A program made the translations under genes and the position numbers. Positions 43,063 to 52,393 of a DNA stretch of 64,000 nt are shown here, piece by piece. Source of the DNA: Streptomyces sp. ITFR-16 (GTDB lineage Bacteria > Actinomycetota > Actinomycetes > Streptomycetales > Streptomycetaceae). Location: assembly GCF_031844705.1 (NCBI RefSeq), contig NZ_CP134609.1, positions 2,666,001 to 2,730,000 on the forward strand, given 5' to 3'. Under the pieces are notes generated by a model. It searched no databases. It was given only the letters and a program-made list of their open reading frames with translations, and had not been told where the DNA came from. The stretch's first letter is position 1; the number at the start of each line of letters is the position of its first letter.

Positions 43063-45789
43063 GTGCAGCCACCCAAGGCGGCCGACGCCTCTGATGCCGA
43101 GCCGCGCCCGGACGGGGCCCGGCAGGAGCCGGACGCGGGCGCGGAGATCCCCTCCGGGCATCTGGCCGGCTCGACGCTCTCGACCTCCGACGAGGCGCCG
43201 GCCGAGCGCGTCTCGGGGGACGAACCCCTGCTTCCCGCCCGGGTGCACCGCCCCTCCGACCTGCTGCGGCTCCTCATCGGGGTGCTGGCGGTCGTCGTGC
43301 TGTTCTCCGTCGCCGCCTTCGCCCACGGCACGACCACCGGGCTCGAACAGGACATCAACAAGGGCACCGGCCAGGCGCCCGATCTGCTCATCAAGCTCGC
43401 CGGTCTGGTCTCCAGCATCGCGGTGCTGCTCGTCCCGGTCGCCTTCGCCATCGAGCGCCTGATCAAACGCGACGGGCTGAGGATCGCCGACGGTGTGCTG
43501 GCCGCCGTGCTGGCGCACGGGGTGACGCTCGCCACGGACCTGTGGGTCGCCAAGTCGGCCTCCGGCACCATCCAGGACGCGCTGACCCAGCCGCAGCCCG
43601 GTGACGCGCTCACCGATCCCGTCCACGGCTACCTCGCCCCGGTGATCGCCTATATGACGGCGGTCGGCATGGCGAGACGGCCGCGCTGGCGGGTCGTGCT
43701 GTGGGTGGTGCTGCTCCTGGACGCGTTCGCCATGCTGGTCGGTGGCTACACCACCCCGTTCTCCATCGTCCTGACGGTGCTGATCGGCTGGACGGTGGCG
43801 TACGGCACGCTGTACGCGGTCGGCTCGCCGAACGTCCGGCCCACCGGCCAGCACCTGATGGCCGGGCTGCGCCACGTCGGCTTCCGGCCGGTCACCGCCA
43901 TGCGCGCCGAGGACGCCCCCGACTCCGGCGACCAGAGCGACCGGGGACGCCGCTATCTGGTCTCGCTGGAGGACGGGCCTCCGCTCGATGTCACGGTCGT
44001 CGACCGCGAGCAGCAGGCCCAGGGCTTCTTCTACCGGGTGTGGCGCAGGCTCACCCTGCGCGGCATCACCCAGCGGCGGTCCATCCAGTCGCTGCGCCAG
44101 GCGCTGGAGCAGGAGGCGCTGCTCGCGTACGCGGCGATCGCCGCCGGGGCCAACGCCCCCAAGCTGATCGCCACCTCCGAGCTGGGCCCCGACGCCGTGA
44201 TGCTGGTGTACGAGCACATCGGCGGGCGCTCCCTGGACGCGCTGGAGGACACCGAGATCACCGACGACCTGGTGCGCGGCGCCTGGCGTCAGGTGCAGGC
44301 CCTCCAGTCGCGGCGGATCGCGCACCGCAGACTGACCGGTGACGCCATCCTGGTGGATCGTTTTGGCAAGGTCTTCGTCACGGATCTGCGCGGCGGCGAG
44401 ATCGCGGCCGGTGACCTGGTCCTGCGCATGGACATCGCCCAGCTGCTGACCACCACCGGGCTGCGGATCGGCGCCGAGCGCGCCGTGGCGGCCGCGCTGG
44501 CGGTCCTCGGCCCGGACGCCGTCGCGGACTGTCTGCCGCTGCTCCAGCCGATCGCGCTCAGCCGCTCCACCCGGGCGCAGCTGCGCCGGCTCGCCCGCGA
44601 GCGTTCGCAGCGCGAGCGCGAGGCCGTCCTCGACGCGTCGGACGCCGCCAAGCGGGCCAGGGCCGAGGACGCCGAGCTGTCCAAGGGCGGCCGCAAGGCG
44701 GCACGCAAGTCGCTGCGCACCGAGAAGCAGGCCGAGAAGCGCGCCATGGACGACGCGCTGGACGAGGCCCGCGAGGAGGACCTGCTCACCCAGATCCGCC
44801 GCGAGGTGCTGCTGATCCGGCCGCAGGCCCCGGTCGAGCCGGTCCGTCTCGAACGCATCAAGCCGCGCACCCTGCTCAGCTTCATCGCCGGCGCCATCGC
44901 CGCGTACTTCCTGATCTCGCAGGTCACCGAGGCCGACTTCGGCGCGGTGGTCGAGCAGGCGGAGTGGGGCTGGGTGGCAGCCGCGCTCGGTTTCTCCGCG
45001 CTCAGCTATGTCGCGGCCGCGATGAGCCTGCTGGGCTTCGTGCCCGAGCGGGTGCCGTTCCGCAAGACGGTGGTGGCCCAGGTCGCCGGGTCGTTCGTCA
45101 AGATCGTGGCCCCGGCCGCGGTGGGCGGCGTCGCGCTGAACACCCGGTTCCTCCAGCGCTCCGGGGTCCGCCCGGGGCTCGCGGTCGCCAGCGTCGGGGC
45201 CTCCCAGCTGTTCGGCCTCGGCTGCCACATCCTGCTGCTGGGCACCTTCGGCTATCTCACCGGCACCGAGAAGACCCCGTCCTCGCTCACCCCGTCCAGG
45301 ACCGTGATCGCGGGCCTGCTGACCGTCGCCGTGCTGGTGCTGGTCGTGACAGCGATCCCGTTCCTGCGGAAGTTCGTGGTCACCCGGGTCCGCTCGCTGT
45401 TCGCCGGAGTCGTGCCGCGCATGCTCGACGTCGTGCAGCGTCCGCAGAAGCTGCTCACCGGCATCGGCGGGATGCTGCTGCTGACCGGCCTGTTCGTGAT
45501 GTGCCTGGACGCGTCGATCCGGGCGTTCAGCGGCCCGGACACCCCGCATCTGAGCTACGCGAGCATCGCGGTGGTCTTCCTCGCCGGCAACGCGCTGGGG
45601 TCGGCGGCCCCGACGCCGGGCGGGATGGGCGCCGTCGAGGGTGCGCTGACGCTGGGTCTGATCGCGGTCGGCCTGCCGAAGGAGGTCGCGGCCCCCGCCG
45701 TGCTGCTGTTCCGGCTGATGACCCTGTGGCTGCCGGTCCTGCCGGGCTGGCTCTGCTTCAACCACCTGACCCGCAAGGGCGAGCTCTAG
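43063..45789 (+). CDS. Pseudokinase / lysylphosphatidylglycerol-synthase-like membrane protein
   Basis: A 908-residue multi-domain membrane protein. About 60 acidic N-terminal residues are followed by six or so helices (residues 70-260). A soluble kinase-like domain (about 330-520) comes next, then a basic coiled stretch rich in Lys/Arg/Glu, then a C-terminal eight-helix region of the LPG-synthase/flippase-like type (PF03706), with AAPTPGGMGAVEGAL. In the kinase part the catalytic loop reads HRRLTGDAILV and the DFG position reads TDLRGG, so it is probably a pseudokinase. The GTG at 43063 has GGAG six bases upstream. Likely envelope lipid or glycan role; substrate unknown. Confidence 0.78.
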   Translation: MQPPKAADASDAEPRPDGARQEPDAGAEIPSGHLAGSTLSTSDEAPAERVSGDEPLLPARVHRPSDLLRLLIGVLAVVVLFSVAAFAHGTTTGLEQDINKGTGQAPDLLIKLAGLVSSIAVLLVPVAFAIERLIKRDGLRIADGVLAAVLAHGVTLATDLWVAKSASGTIQDALTQPQPGDALTDPVHGYLAPVIAYMTAVGMARRPRWRVVLWVVLLLDAFAMLVGGYTTPFSIVLTVLIGWTVAYGTLYAVGSPNVRPTGQHLMAGLRHVGFRPVTAMRAEDAPDSGDQSDRGRRYLVSLEDGPPLDVTVVDREQQAQGFFYRVWRRLTLRGITQRRSIQSLRQALEQEALLAYAAIAAGANAPKLIATSELGPDAVMLVYEHIGGRSLDALEDTEITDDLVRGAWRQVQALQSRRIAHRRLTGDAILVDRFGKVFVTDLRGGEIAAGDLVLRMDIAQLLTTTGLRIGAERAVAAALAVLGPDAVADCLPLLQPIALSRSTRAQLRRLARERSQREREAVLDASDAAKRARAEDAELSKGGRKAARKSLRTEKQAEKRAMDDALDEAREEDLLTQIRREVLLIRPQAPVEPVRLERIKPRTLLSFIAGAIAAYFLISQVTEADFGAVVEQAEWGWVAAALGFSALSYVAAAMSLLGFVPERVPFRKTVVAQVAGSFVKIVAPAAVGGVALNTRFLQRSGVRPGLAVASVGASQLFGLGCHILLLGTFGYLTGTEKTPSSLTPSRTVIAGLLTVAVLVLVVTAIPFLRKFVVTRVRSLFAGVVPRMLDVVQRPQKLLTGIGGMLLLTGLFVMCLDASIRAFSGPDTPHLSYASIAVVFLAGNALGSAAPTPGGMGAVEGALTLGLIAVGLPKEVAAPAVLLFRLMTLWLPVLPGWLCFNHLTRKGEL

Positions 45790-45866
45790 ACCGACCCGCG
45801 TGCAGGGGCCACCCAGTTGGACCGGCGCCCCGTGCACCCTCCCCGCCCCCGCCGCACGATGGAGCG

Positions 45867-47471
45867 ATGCGGACCTCCCCTGCCCTGCGCGCCGCGGCCC
45901 TCGCCGCCACCGTCACCGTGCTGCTCCCCCTCACCGGCTGTTCGGACGGCGGTGACAAGGACGCGTCCGACCCGTCGACGACGAGCCCGCCGCGCGCGGC
46001 GAACGCCGCCACCGGCAGCCCGTCCGGGCTCGCCGCCCAGAAGCTGAAGTGGACCTCCTGCCCCGCACCCTCCCAGGCGCAGGGCGGCGGAAAGGCGCCC
46101 TCCCCGCTGCCCGGCGGCGCCACCTGGGAGTGCTCCACCATGAAGGTCCCCCTCGACTACGCGAAGCCCGACGGCGGCACCATCGCGCTGGCCCTCATCC
46201 GGGCGAAGGCGATCAACCAGAAGAAGCGGATCGGCTCGCTCGTCTTCAACTTCGGCGGCCCCGGCGGCTCGGGCGTCGCCACCCTGCCCGCCTTCGGCAC
46301 CGAGTACGACAAGCTCCGCACCCGCTACGACCTGGTGAGCTTCGACCCGCGCGGCGTCGGCCGCAGCGAAGGGGTGGAGTGCGAGAGCGACAAGCAGCTC
46401 GACGCCCGCTTCCAGCAGGACGGCACCCCGGACGACGCGGCGGAGGAGAAGGCGTTCCTCGACGACACCAAGACGTACGCCGCCGCCTGCGAGAAGAACT
46501 CCGGCAGGGAGCTTCCCTTCGTCGGCACCACCAACGCCGCCCGGGACATGGACCTGATGCGCCAGGTGCTCGGGGACGACCGGCTGTACTACTTCGGCAT
46601 CTCGTACGGCACCGAACTCGGCGGTGTGTACGCGCACCTGTTCCCCAAGAACGTGGGCAGGTCGGTCCTGGACGCGGTCGTCGACCCGACCGAGGACGCC
46701 GAGGAGTCCTCGCTCGGCCAGGCCAAGGGCTTCCAGCTCGCCCTGGACAACTTCGCGAAGGACTGCGTCGACCGCGGCGACGCCTGCAAGCTGCCGGGCT
46801 CCACGGCCGACGAGATCGAACAGGGCGTGACCGATCTCCTCGGCCGGCTGGAGAAGAAGCCCGTACGGGGGCTCGGCACGCGGAAGCTGACGCAGACCCA
46901 GGCCACCACCGGCATCGCGGCCGCCCTCTACTCCAAGGAGACCTGGCCGCTGCTGGAACAGGGCCTGGACGAGGCCGACGGCGGCAACGGCGCGCTGCTC
47001 CTCGCGCTCGCCGACTCGCTCAACGGCCGCGCCGAGGACGGCCGCTACGACAACTCGGCGGCGGCCTTCACCGCCATCAGCTGCGCCGACTCCAAGGAGC
47101 GGTTCACGCTGGACCAGACGAAGGAGAAGCTCCCCGCCTTCCGGGAGGCCTCACCCGTCTTCGGCGACTACCTGGGCTGGGGCCTGATGGCATGCACCGG
47201 CTGGCCGGTCGACGGCACCTGGGAGACCCCGGACGTCAGCGCCCCCGGCGCCGCCCCCATTCTCGTCATCGGCAACACCGGCGACCCGGCCACCCCGTAC
47301 GCGGGCGCCAAGGCGATGGCGGAGAAGCTGGGCGAGGGCGTCGGCGTGGAGATGACGTACAAGGGCCAGGGCCACGGCGCGTACAACAGCAACAACGCCT
47401 GTGTGCAGAAGGCAGTGGGCGGCTACCTGCTCGACGGCAAGGTCCCGGCCGGGGGCACGGTCTGCGGATAG
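45867..47471 (+). CDS. S33 tripeptidyl aminopeptidase-like lipoprotein, copy 1
   Basis: A 534-residue alpha/beta-hydrolase peptidase resembling SlpD/SlpE and Tap of Streptomyces. The lipobox LLPLTGC predicts a membrane-anchored extracellular lipoprotein. Oxyanion region FGGPGGSG, nucleophile GISYGTELGG, acid GNTGDPATPY and His in GQGHGAYN complete the triad. It removes N-terminal tripeptides or processes secreted proteins. Start at MRTSPALRAAAL. Tandem with a paralogue 71 bp downstream. Confidence 0.88.
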   Translation: MRTSPALRAAALAATVTVLLPLTGCSDGGDKDASDPSTTSPPRAANAATGSPSGLAAQKLKWTSCPAPSQAQGGGKAPSPLPGGATWECSTMKVPLDYAKPDGGTIALALIRAKAINQKKRIGSLVFNFGGPGGSGVATLPAFGTEYDKLRTRYDLVSFDPRGVGRSEGVECESDKQLDARFQQDGTPDDAAEEKAFLDDTKTYAAACEKNSGRELPFVGTTNAARDMDLMRQVLGDDRLYYFGISYGTELGGVYAHLFPKNVGRSVLDAVVDPTEDAEESSLGQAKGFQLALDNFAKDCVDRGDACKLPGSTADEIEQGVTDLLGRLEKKPVRGLGTRKLTQTQATTGIAAALYSKETWPLLEQGLDEADGGNGALLLALADSLNGRAEDGRYDNSAAAFTAISCADSKERFTLDQTKEKLPAFREASPVFGDYLGWGLMACTGWPVDGTWETPDVSAPGAAPILVIGNTGDPATPYAGAKAMAEKLGEGVGVEMTYKGQGHGAYNSNNACVQKAVGGYLLDGKVPAGGTVCG

Positions 47472-47542
47472 GTCCCATCGGCCCCACGCCTACCATGGGC
47501 CGCACTGCCGGACCGGCAGTCGCAACGGGGAGGGACGTACAC

Positions 47543-49132
47543 GTGGTCGCACACGCACGGGCCGGGGCGCTGGCCGCCGCCGCGCTGCTGCTGACGGGGG
47601 TGCTCGCGGGCTGCGACAAGGGCAGCGACGACAAGCCGGGCGAGCGGGCGGAGGGTTCCACCGCCTCCTCGCCCGCGTCGCCGTCCGCCAGGCCCTCGGA
47701 CGGGGCGAGCGGCGAGCCGCAGCTCCCGGCCCTGCCCGCCTCGCTCACCTCGCAGCACCTCGACTGGAAGCGCTGCGAGGCGCCCGAGGGCGACAGCGCG
47801 CCGGGCTCGGCGTGGCGGTGCGCGACGGCCCGGGTCCCACTGGACTACGCGAAGCCGGACGGCGACACGATCGGGATCGCGCTGGTCCGCAAGGAGGCCC
47901 GGGACAAGGGCCGGCGGCTGGGCTCGATGCTGTTCAACTTCGGCGGCCCCGGCGGTTCCGGTGTCTCCATACTGCCCCGCGCCGCGGCCTCGTACGGGAC
48001 GCTCAACACCCGCTACGACCTGGTCGGGTTCGACCCGCGCGGGGTCGCCCGGAGCGCCGGGGTGCGGTGCCGCACCGACGGGGAGCAGGAGAGCGCCTAC
48101 CGGAAGGTCGACATGACCCCGGACACGGCGGCCGAGGAGACGGCGTTCATGAAGGACGGCGCCGGCTTCGGAGCCGGCTGCGCGCGCCGCTCGGGCAAGG
48201 TCCTCCCGTACGTCGGCACGACGAACGCCGCCCGGGACATGGACCTGATCCGCGAGGTGCTCGGCGACCGGAAGCTGACCTACTTCGGCATGTCGTACGG
48301 CACCGAGCTGGGCGGCACCTACGCCCACCTCTTCCCGGGGAACGTCGGGCGTACGGTCTTCGACGCCGTCGTCGACCCGACCGCGGACACCACCGGGCAC
48401 GCCCGCAACCAGGCGACCGGCTTCCAGCGGGCGCTGGAGAACTACCTCAAGGACCGCGGCCAGGACCCGAAGGCCGGCACCCGGCGCATCGCCGCCCTGC
48501 TGAAGCGGATCGACAGGGAGCCGCTGCCGACCGGGACCGGCCGCCGGCTCAACGAGTCGCTGGCGGTCACGGGCATCGTGACGCCCCTCTACTCCAAGCA
48601 GAGCTGGCCGGCGCTCACCCAGGCGCTGGACGAGGCGGAGAGCGGGAACGGCGCCACGCTGCTCCGGCTGGCCGACTCGTACAACGGCCGGGACGAGAAC
48701 GGCCACTACGACACCCAGAACCACTCGCAGCGGGCCATCTCCTGCGCGGACAGCAGGGCCAGGCCGACGGCGGCGGAAGCGAAGGCGCTGCTGCCCGAGT
48801 TCGAGAAGCTGTCCCCGGTCTTCGGGCCGTTCCTGGCCTGGGACACCGCGGGCTGGTGCTCCGGCTGGCCGGTGAAGGGCGAGCACGACACCCCGGAGGC
48901 GAGCGCGCCCGGTGCCGGTCCGGTCCTCGTCGTGGGGACGACGGGCGACCCGGCGACGCCGTACGAGGGGGCGCGCAAGATGGCCGACGAGCTGGGCAAG
49001 GGCGTCGGCGTCCTGCTCACCAACAAGGGCGAGGGACACGGCGCCTACGGCGGCAACACCTGTGTGACGTCGACGGTGGACGCCTACTTCCTGGACGGGA
49101 AGGTCCCGGCGGACGGCACGACCTGCTCGTAG
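47543..49132 (+). CDS. S33 tripeptidyl aminopeptidase-like lipoprotein, copy 2
   Basis: A 529-residue paralogue of the preceding gene with the same plan: lipobox VLAGC, then a Ser/Pro-rich linker, FGGPGGSG, GMSYGTELGG, GTTGDPATPY and GEGHGAYG. The GTG at 47543 has GGGGAGGGA seven bases upstream. The region between nucleophile and acid differs most, so the pair may differ in substrate. Ends at a strong terminator shared with moeZ. Confidence 0.88.
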   Translation: MVAHARAGALAAAALLLTGVLAGCDKGSDDKPGERAEGSTASSPASPSARPSDGASGEPQLPALPASLTSQHLDWKRCEAPEGDSAPGSAWRCATARVPLDYAKPDGDTIGIALVRKEARDKGRRLGSMLFNFGGPGGSGVSILPRAAASYGTLNTRYDLVGFDPRGVARSAGVRCRTDGEQESAYRKVDMTPDTAAEETAFMKDGAGFGAGCARRSGKVLPYVGTTNAARDMDLIREVLGDRKLTYFGMSYGTELGGTYAHLFPGNVGRTVFDAVVDPTADTTGHARNQATGFQRALENYLKDRGQDPKAGTRRIAALLKRIDREPLPTGTGRRLNESLAVTGIVTPLYSKQSWPALTQALDEAESGNGATLLRLADSYNGRDENGHYDTQNHSQRAISCADSRARPTAAEAKALLPEFEKLSPVFGPFLAWDTAGWCSGWPVKGEHDTPEASAPGAGPVLVVGTTGDPATPYEGARKMADELGKGVGVLLTNKGEGHGAYGGNTCVTSTVDAYFLDGKVPADGTTCS

Positions 49133-49144
49133 CGCCAAAGACGC

Positions 49145-49183
49145 CGAAGGGGCCGGTCCGCGTGGTGCGGACCGGCCCCTTCG
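49145..49183. terminator. Bidirectional hairpin between S33 copy 2 and moeZ
   Basis: Perfect 17-bp stem (49145-49161 and 49167-49183) with a 5-base loop, between convergent stops. Confidence 0.85.
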
Positions 49184-49190
49184 AGGTGTT

Positions 49191-50369
49191 CTAGTACACC
49201 GGCTTCTCGGGCTCGATCTGGTTGACCCAGCCGATCACGCCGCCGCCCACGTGCACCGCGTCGGCGAAGCCCGCGGACTTCAGGACCGCGAGGACTTCCG
49301 CACTGCGGACACCCGTCTTGCAGTTCAGGACGATGCGCCGGTCCTGCGGGAGGTCCTGGAGGGCGTTGCCCATCAGGAACTCGTTCTTCGGGACCAGCCG
49401 GGAGCCGGGGATCGAGACGATCTCGTACTCGTTCGGCTCACGGACGTCGATGATCTCGATCTTCTCGTCCGCGTCGATCCACTCCTTGAGCTGCTTGGGA
49501 GTGATCGTGGAGCCGGCCGCCGCCTCCTGGGCCTCCTCGGACACGACGCCGCAGAAGGCCTCGTAGTCGATGAGCTCGGTGACGGTGGGGTTCTCGCCGC
49601 AGACCGCGCAGTCGGGGTCCTTGCGGACCTTGACCTGGCGGTACTGCATCTCCAGGGCGTCGTAGATCATCAGCCGGCCGACGAGCGGGTCGCCGATGCC
49701 GGCGAGCAGCTTGATGGCCTCGTTGACCTGGATGGAGCCGATGGAGGCGCAGAGCACACCCAGGACACCGCCCTCGGCGCAGGAGGGGACCATGCCGGGG
49801 GGCGGCGGCTCCGGGTAGAGGCAGCGGTAGCAGGGGCCGTGCTCGGACCAGAAGACGGACGCCTGGCCGTCGAACCGGTAGATCGAGCCCCAGACGTACG
49901 GCTTGTTCAGCAGCACCGCGGCGTCGTTGACGAGATAGCGGGTGGCGAAGTTGTCCGTGCCGTCCACGATCAGGTCGTACGCGGCGAAGATCTCCTTCAC
50001 GTTCTCGGCCTCAAGCCGCTCCTCGTGAAGGACCACATTCACCAGCGGGTTGATGCCGAGCACGGACTCCTTGGCGGACTGCGCCTTGGAGCGGCCGATG
50101 TCGGACTGGCTGTGGATGATCTGGCGCTGCAGGTTCGACTCGTCGACCTCGTCGAACTCCACGATGCCGAGCGTGCCGACACCGGCTGCGGCCAGGTACA
50201 TCAGCGCCGGCGAACCGAGCCCGCCGGCGCCCACGACGAGCACCTTCGCGTTCTTCAGCCGCTTCTGCCCGTCCATCCCGACATCCGGGATGATCAGGTG
50301 GCGGGAGTACCTGCGGACCTCGTCGACGGTGAGCTCAGCAGCTGGCTCGACCAGGGGTGGCAGCGACAC
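49191..50369 (-). CDS. moeZ: Adenylyltransferase/sulfurtransferase MoeZ
   Basis: A 392-residue two-domain protein. The E1-like adenylation domain (GAGGLGSP, NLQRQIIH with the catalytic Arg, zinc pairs CYRC and CAVC) activates the C-terminal glycine of MoaD, ThiS, CysO-like carriers. The C-terminal rhodanese domain has active-site CKTGVRS and transfers sulfur to them. It serves molybdenum cofactor, and in Streptomyces other sulfur-carrier pathways including secondary metabolites. The GTG start has GAGG five bases upstream. Confidence 0.94.
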   Translation of the reverse strand: MSLPPLVEPAAELTVDEVRRYSRHLIIPDVGMDGQKRLKNAKVLVVGAGGLGSPALMYLAAAGVGTLGIVEFDEVDESNLQRQIIHSQSDIGRSKAQSAKESVLGINPLVNVVLHEERLEAENVKEIFAAYDLIVDGTDNFATRYLVNDAAVLLNKPYVWGSIYRFDGQASVFWSEHGPCYRCLYPEPPPPGMVPSCAEGGVLGVLCASIGSIQVNEAIKLLAGIGDPLVGRLMIYDALEMQYRQVKVRKDPDCAVCGENPTVTELIDYEAFCGVVSEEAQEAAAGSTITPKQLKEWIDADEKIEIIDVREPNEYEIVSIPGSRLVPKNEFLMGNALQDLPQDRRIVLNCKTGVRSAEVLAVLKSAGFADAVHVGGGVIGWVNQIEPEKPVY

Positions 50370-50399
50370 AGGAACCTCAACAATGCAGGTGGTCGGTTT

Positions 50400-50420
50400 C
50401 TACGTACTTCAGCTACGTAC
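50400..50420. promoter_or_regulatory. Repeated CTACGTAC elements upstream of moeZ
   Basis: Two copies of CTACGTAC, each containing the palindrome TACGTA, separated by five bases, 31-51 bases before the moeZ start. The arrangement suggests an operator for a dimeric regulator, but no match to a known one is claimed. Confidence 0.35.
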
Positions 50421-50454
50421 GGTTGTTCTTGCGGTAACACTGCCACGCCCCCTC

Positions 50455-51297
50455 TCATTCCGAGATACCGGGTCCGATCCGCGAGACGATTTCGTCCCAG
50501 TACCTGGGCGGTGTCGCGAATGGATCCGTTTGTCCGCGCCCGTTGGCCGGATCCGGGTGCCCGGTGCGGTCGGTGAAGAAGATCGTCCCGGCGCCCTGCC
50601 AGCGGGCGATGCGCATCGCCTCCTCAAGATGACTGCGCGGCACGCCGTGGACGAAGTGGGCGAAACGGCACGGCGGGTAGGCGGCGGTCCACTCCGCGAC
50701 CTGGGACCAGCGGTAGTCGGTCCAGGCGCCCCGGAAGGTGACCAGCTGGTCGGCGGCCTCGGCATAGCCCGGATACGGGTGGGTGTCGTGGCCCAGCACC
50801 AGGTGCCCGCCGTCCTGCCCGCTGTCGCTGTCCTCCAGGAACGCGGAGAGCGTGCCGGTGAGACGGCGTACGGAGGGGAGATCGGCACGGTCGGCCGGGC
50901 AGCGGTCCAGATAGAAGCCGTCCACCCGGTACCAGTCCAGGAACGCCCGGGCGTCGGCGATCAGCTCGTCGAAGGGCCGGGCGCCGTGGGCCAGGTCGAG
51001 CTGCCCGAGGAGCCTGCCGCCCGCGGCGCGCACGGAGTCCAGGGGTTCGGCGCCGTGCAGGGCGCGCTCGCGGGCGTTACGGAGCCGGCCGGCCGCTTCC
51101 AGGCAGTGCGGGTCGGGCCGGGTGCCGGGGCCGTTGTCGATGTTGAGGACGGCCCAGTGCAACGGAGTGCCGGGGCGGGCGAGTTCCGCCCACTCGGCCG
51201 GGGCGAGCAGCGGGTGCGCATAGCCGGGGACGCCGAAGCCGAACTGCTCGGCGCCGCTGGTCCGGCGGGCGGTTCCGGTACTGGTCAGATGCGGCAT
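50455..51297 (-). CDS. Spherulin-4-like glycoside hydrolase
   Basis: A 280-residue protein of the spherulin-4 type, a TIM-barrel group that includes the GH135 and GH114/GH166-like exopolysaccharide hydrolases. Strand motifs include FGVPGYAHPLL, LNIDNGPGTRPDP (active-site edge) and VDGFYLDRCP with candidate catalytic acids. No signal peptide is visible, unlike many secreted relatives, so either a cytoplasmic role or another export route is needed. It overlaps the epimerase gene by 13 bp and is the last of a four-gene operon that probably makes or trims a surface polysaccharide. Confidence 0.75.
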   Translation of the reverse strand: MPHLTSTGTARRTSGAEQFGFGVPGYAHPLLAPAEWAELARPGTPLHWAVLNIDNGPGTRPDPHCLEAAGRLRNARERALHGAEPLDSVRAAGGRLLGQLDLAHGARPFDELIADARAFLDWYRVDGFYLDRCPADRADLPSVRRLTGTLSAFLEDSDSGQDGGHLVLGHDTHPYPGYAEAADQLVTFRGAWTDYRWSQVAEWTAAYPPCRFAHFVHGVPRSHLEEAMRIARWQGAGTIFFTDRTGHPDPANGRGQTDPFATPPRYWDEIVSRIGPGISE

Positions 51298-52250
51298 GCC
51301 GCCTCCATCCAGATGTCGGCGAGGGACTCCTCCAGATTGATCCGGGGGCGCCAGCCGAGCCGGTCCCGGGCCGTGCGGACATCGGCCTGCTGCCAGGCGC
51401 CGCAGCCGTCCGGGTAGGGGGACGGGGTGGCCGAGAGGTGTTCCATCACCGACTCGGTGGAGGTGCGGGGGGCACCGATGGGCAGCCGGGCGGGGGGCGT
51501 GTCCAGCTCATGGAGCGCGCCCGCGTAGCCGGCGACCTTGGCGAGGACGGCGGCGGCGTCCCGCAGGCGCACGGCCCGGCCGGTACCGATGTTGACGACG
51601 CCCTGCGCGGCGGAGAGCGAGGCGGCGTGCACGGCGCGGGCGACGTCGCGGACGTCGACGAAGTCGCGCTGCACCCCGAGGCCGCTGAGCTTCAGCTCGC
51701 CGTCGCCGGACTGCATGGCCCGGCGCATCGCCTCGGCGAGCCGGCCCAGCGGCGAGCCGGCCGGGGTGCCGGGGCCGACCGGTGAGAAGACCCTCAGGAC
51801 GACCGCGTCGAGGCCGGAGCCGAGGACGAGCTCGGTGGCGGCGAGCTTGCTGACGCCGTAGGGCCCGCCGGGGCGCGGGATCGCGTCCTCGGCGGTGGAG
51901 GAGCCGGGCTGCGAGGGCCCGTACTCCGAGGAGCAGCCGACCTGGACCAGCCGGGCCGTGCAGCCGCTGCGCCGCATCGCCTCGCAGACGGTGGCGACCG
52001 CGACGGTGTTGTGCCGGGTGAGGTCGCGGGCCCCGCCCCGGGTGGCGCCGGCGCAGTTGACGACGACCCCGGGGTGGACGGCGTCCAGGAAGCGGGTGAG
52101 CGCTCCGGGGCTGCCGCCGGCGAGGTCGAACCGGACGTCGGCGTCGTCGCCGCGGCCGAGCGCCGTGAGGTGGACGGCGGGGTCGGCGAGCAGCCGGTCG
52201 GCCACGAACCGGCCGATGAATCCGTTGGCTCCGAGCAGCAGCACCCTCAT
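51285..52250 (-). CDS. NAD-dependent sugar epimerase/dehydratase
   Basis: A 321-residue extended SDR. GANGFIG (residues 8-14) binds NAD, and the catalytic YGVSK is present along with the upstream serines of VGCSSEYG. Related enzymes epimerise or dehydrate nucleotide sugars. Within the operon it would provide a sugar precursor for the PelF-like glycosyltransferase. The ATG at 52250 is followed by overlap with the spherulin-4-like gene at the 3' end. Confidence 0.85.
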   Translation of the reverse strand: MRVLLLGANGFIGRFVADRLLADPAVHLTALGRGDDADVRFDLAGGSPGALTRFLDAVHPGVVVNCAGATRGGARDLTRHNTVAVATVCEAMRRSGCTARLVQVGCSSEYGPSQPGSSTAEDAIPRPGGPYGVSKLAATELVLGSGLDAVVLRVFSPVGPGTPAGSPLGRLAEAMRRAMQSGDGELKLSGLGVQRDFVDVRDVARAVHAASLSAAQGVVNIGTGRAVRLRDAAAVLAKVAGYAGALHELDTPPARLPIGAPRTSTESVMEHLSATPSPYPDGCGAWQQADVRTARDRLGWRPRINLEESLADIWMEAACRI

Positions 52251-52393
52251 CGCGCGCCCCCTCGGTGCCGACGGCGGGCTGCCGGTGCGGGGTATTGGGG
52301 GGTCATGTCCGGTTTCTCCTTGAGGCAGTTGCGGGCGGTACGGGACGGGACCCGCGGCGTCGGCTCCGCGGGGCTCTGGGGATACGTCGGTGG

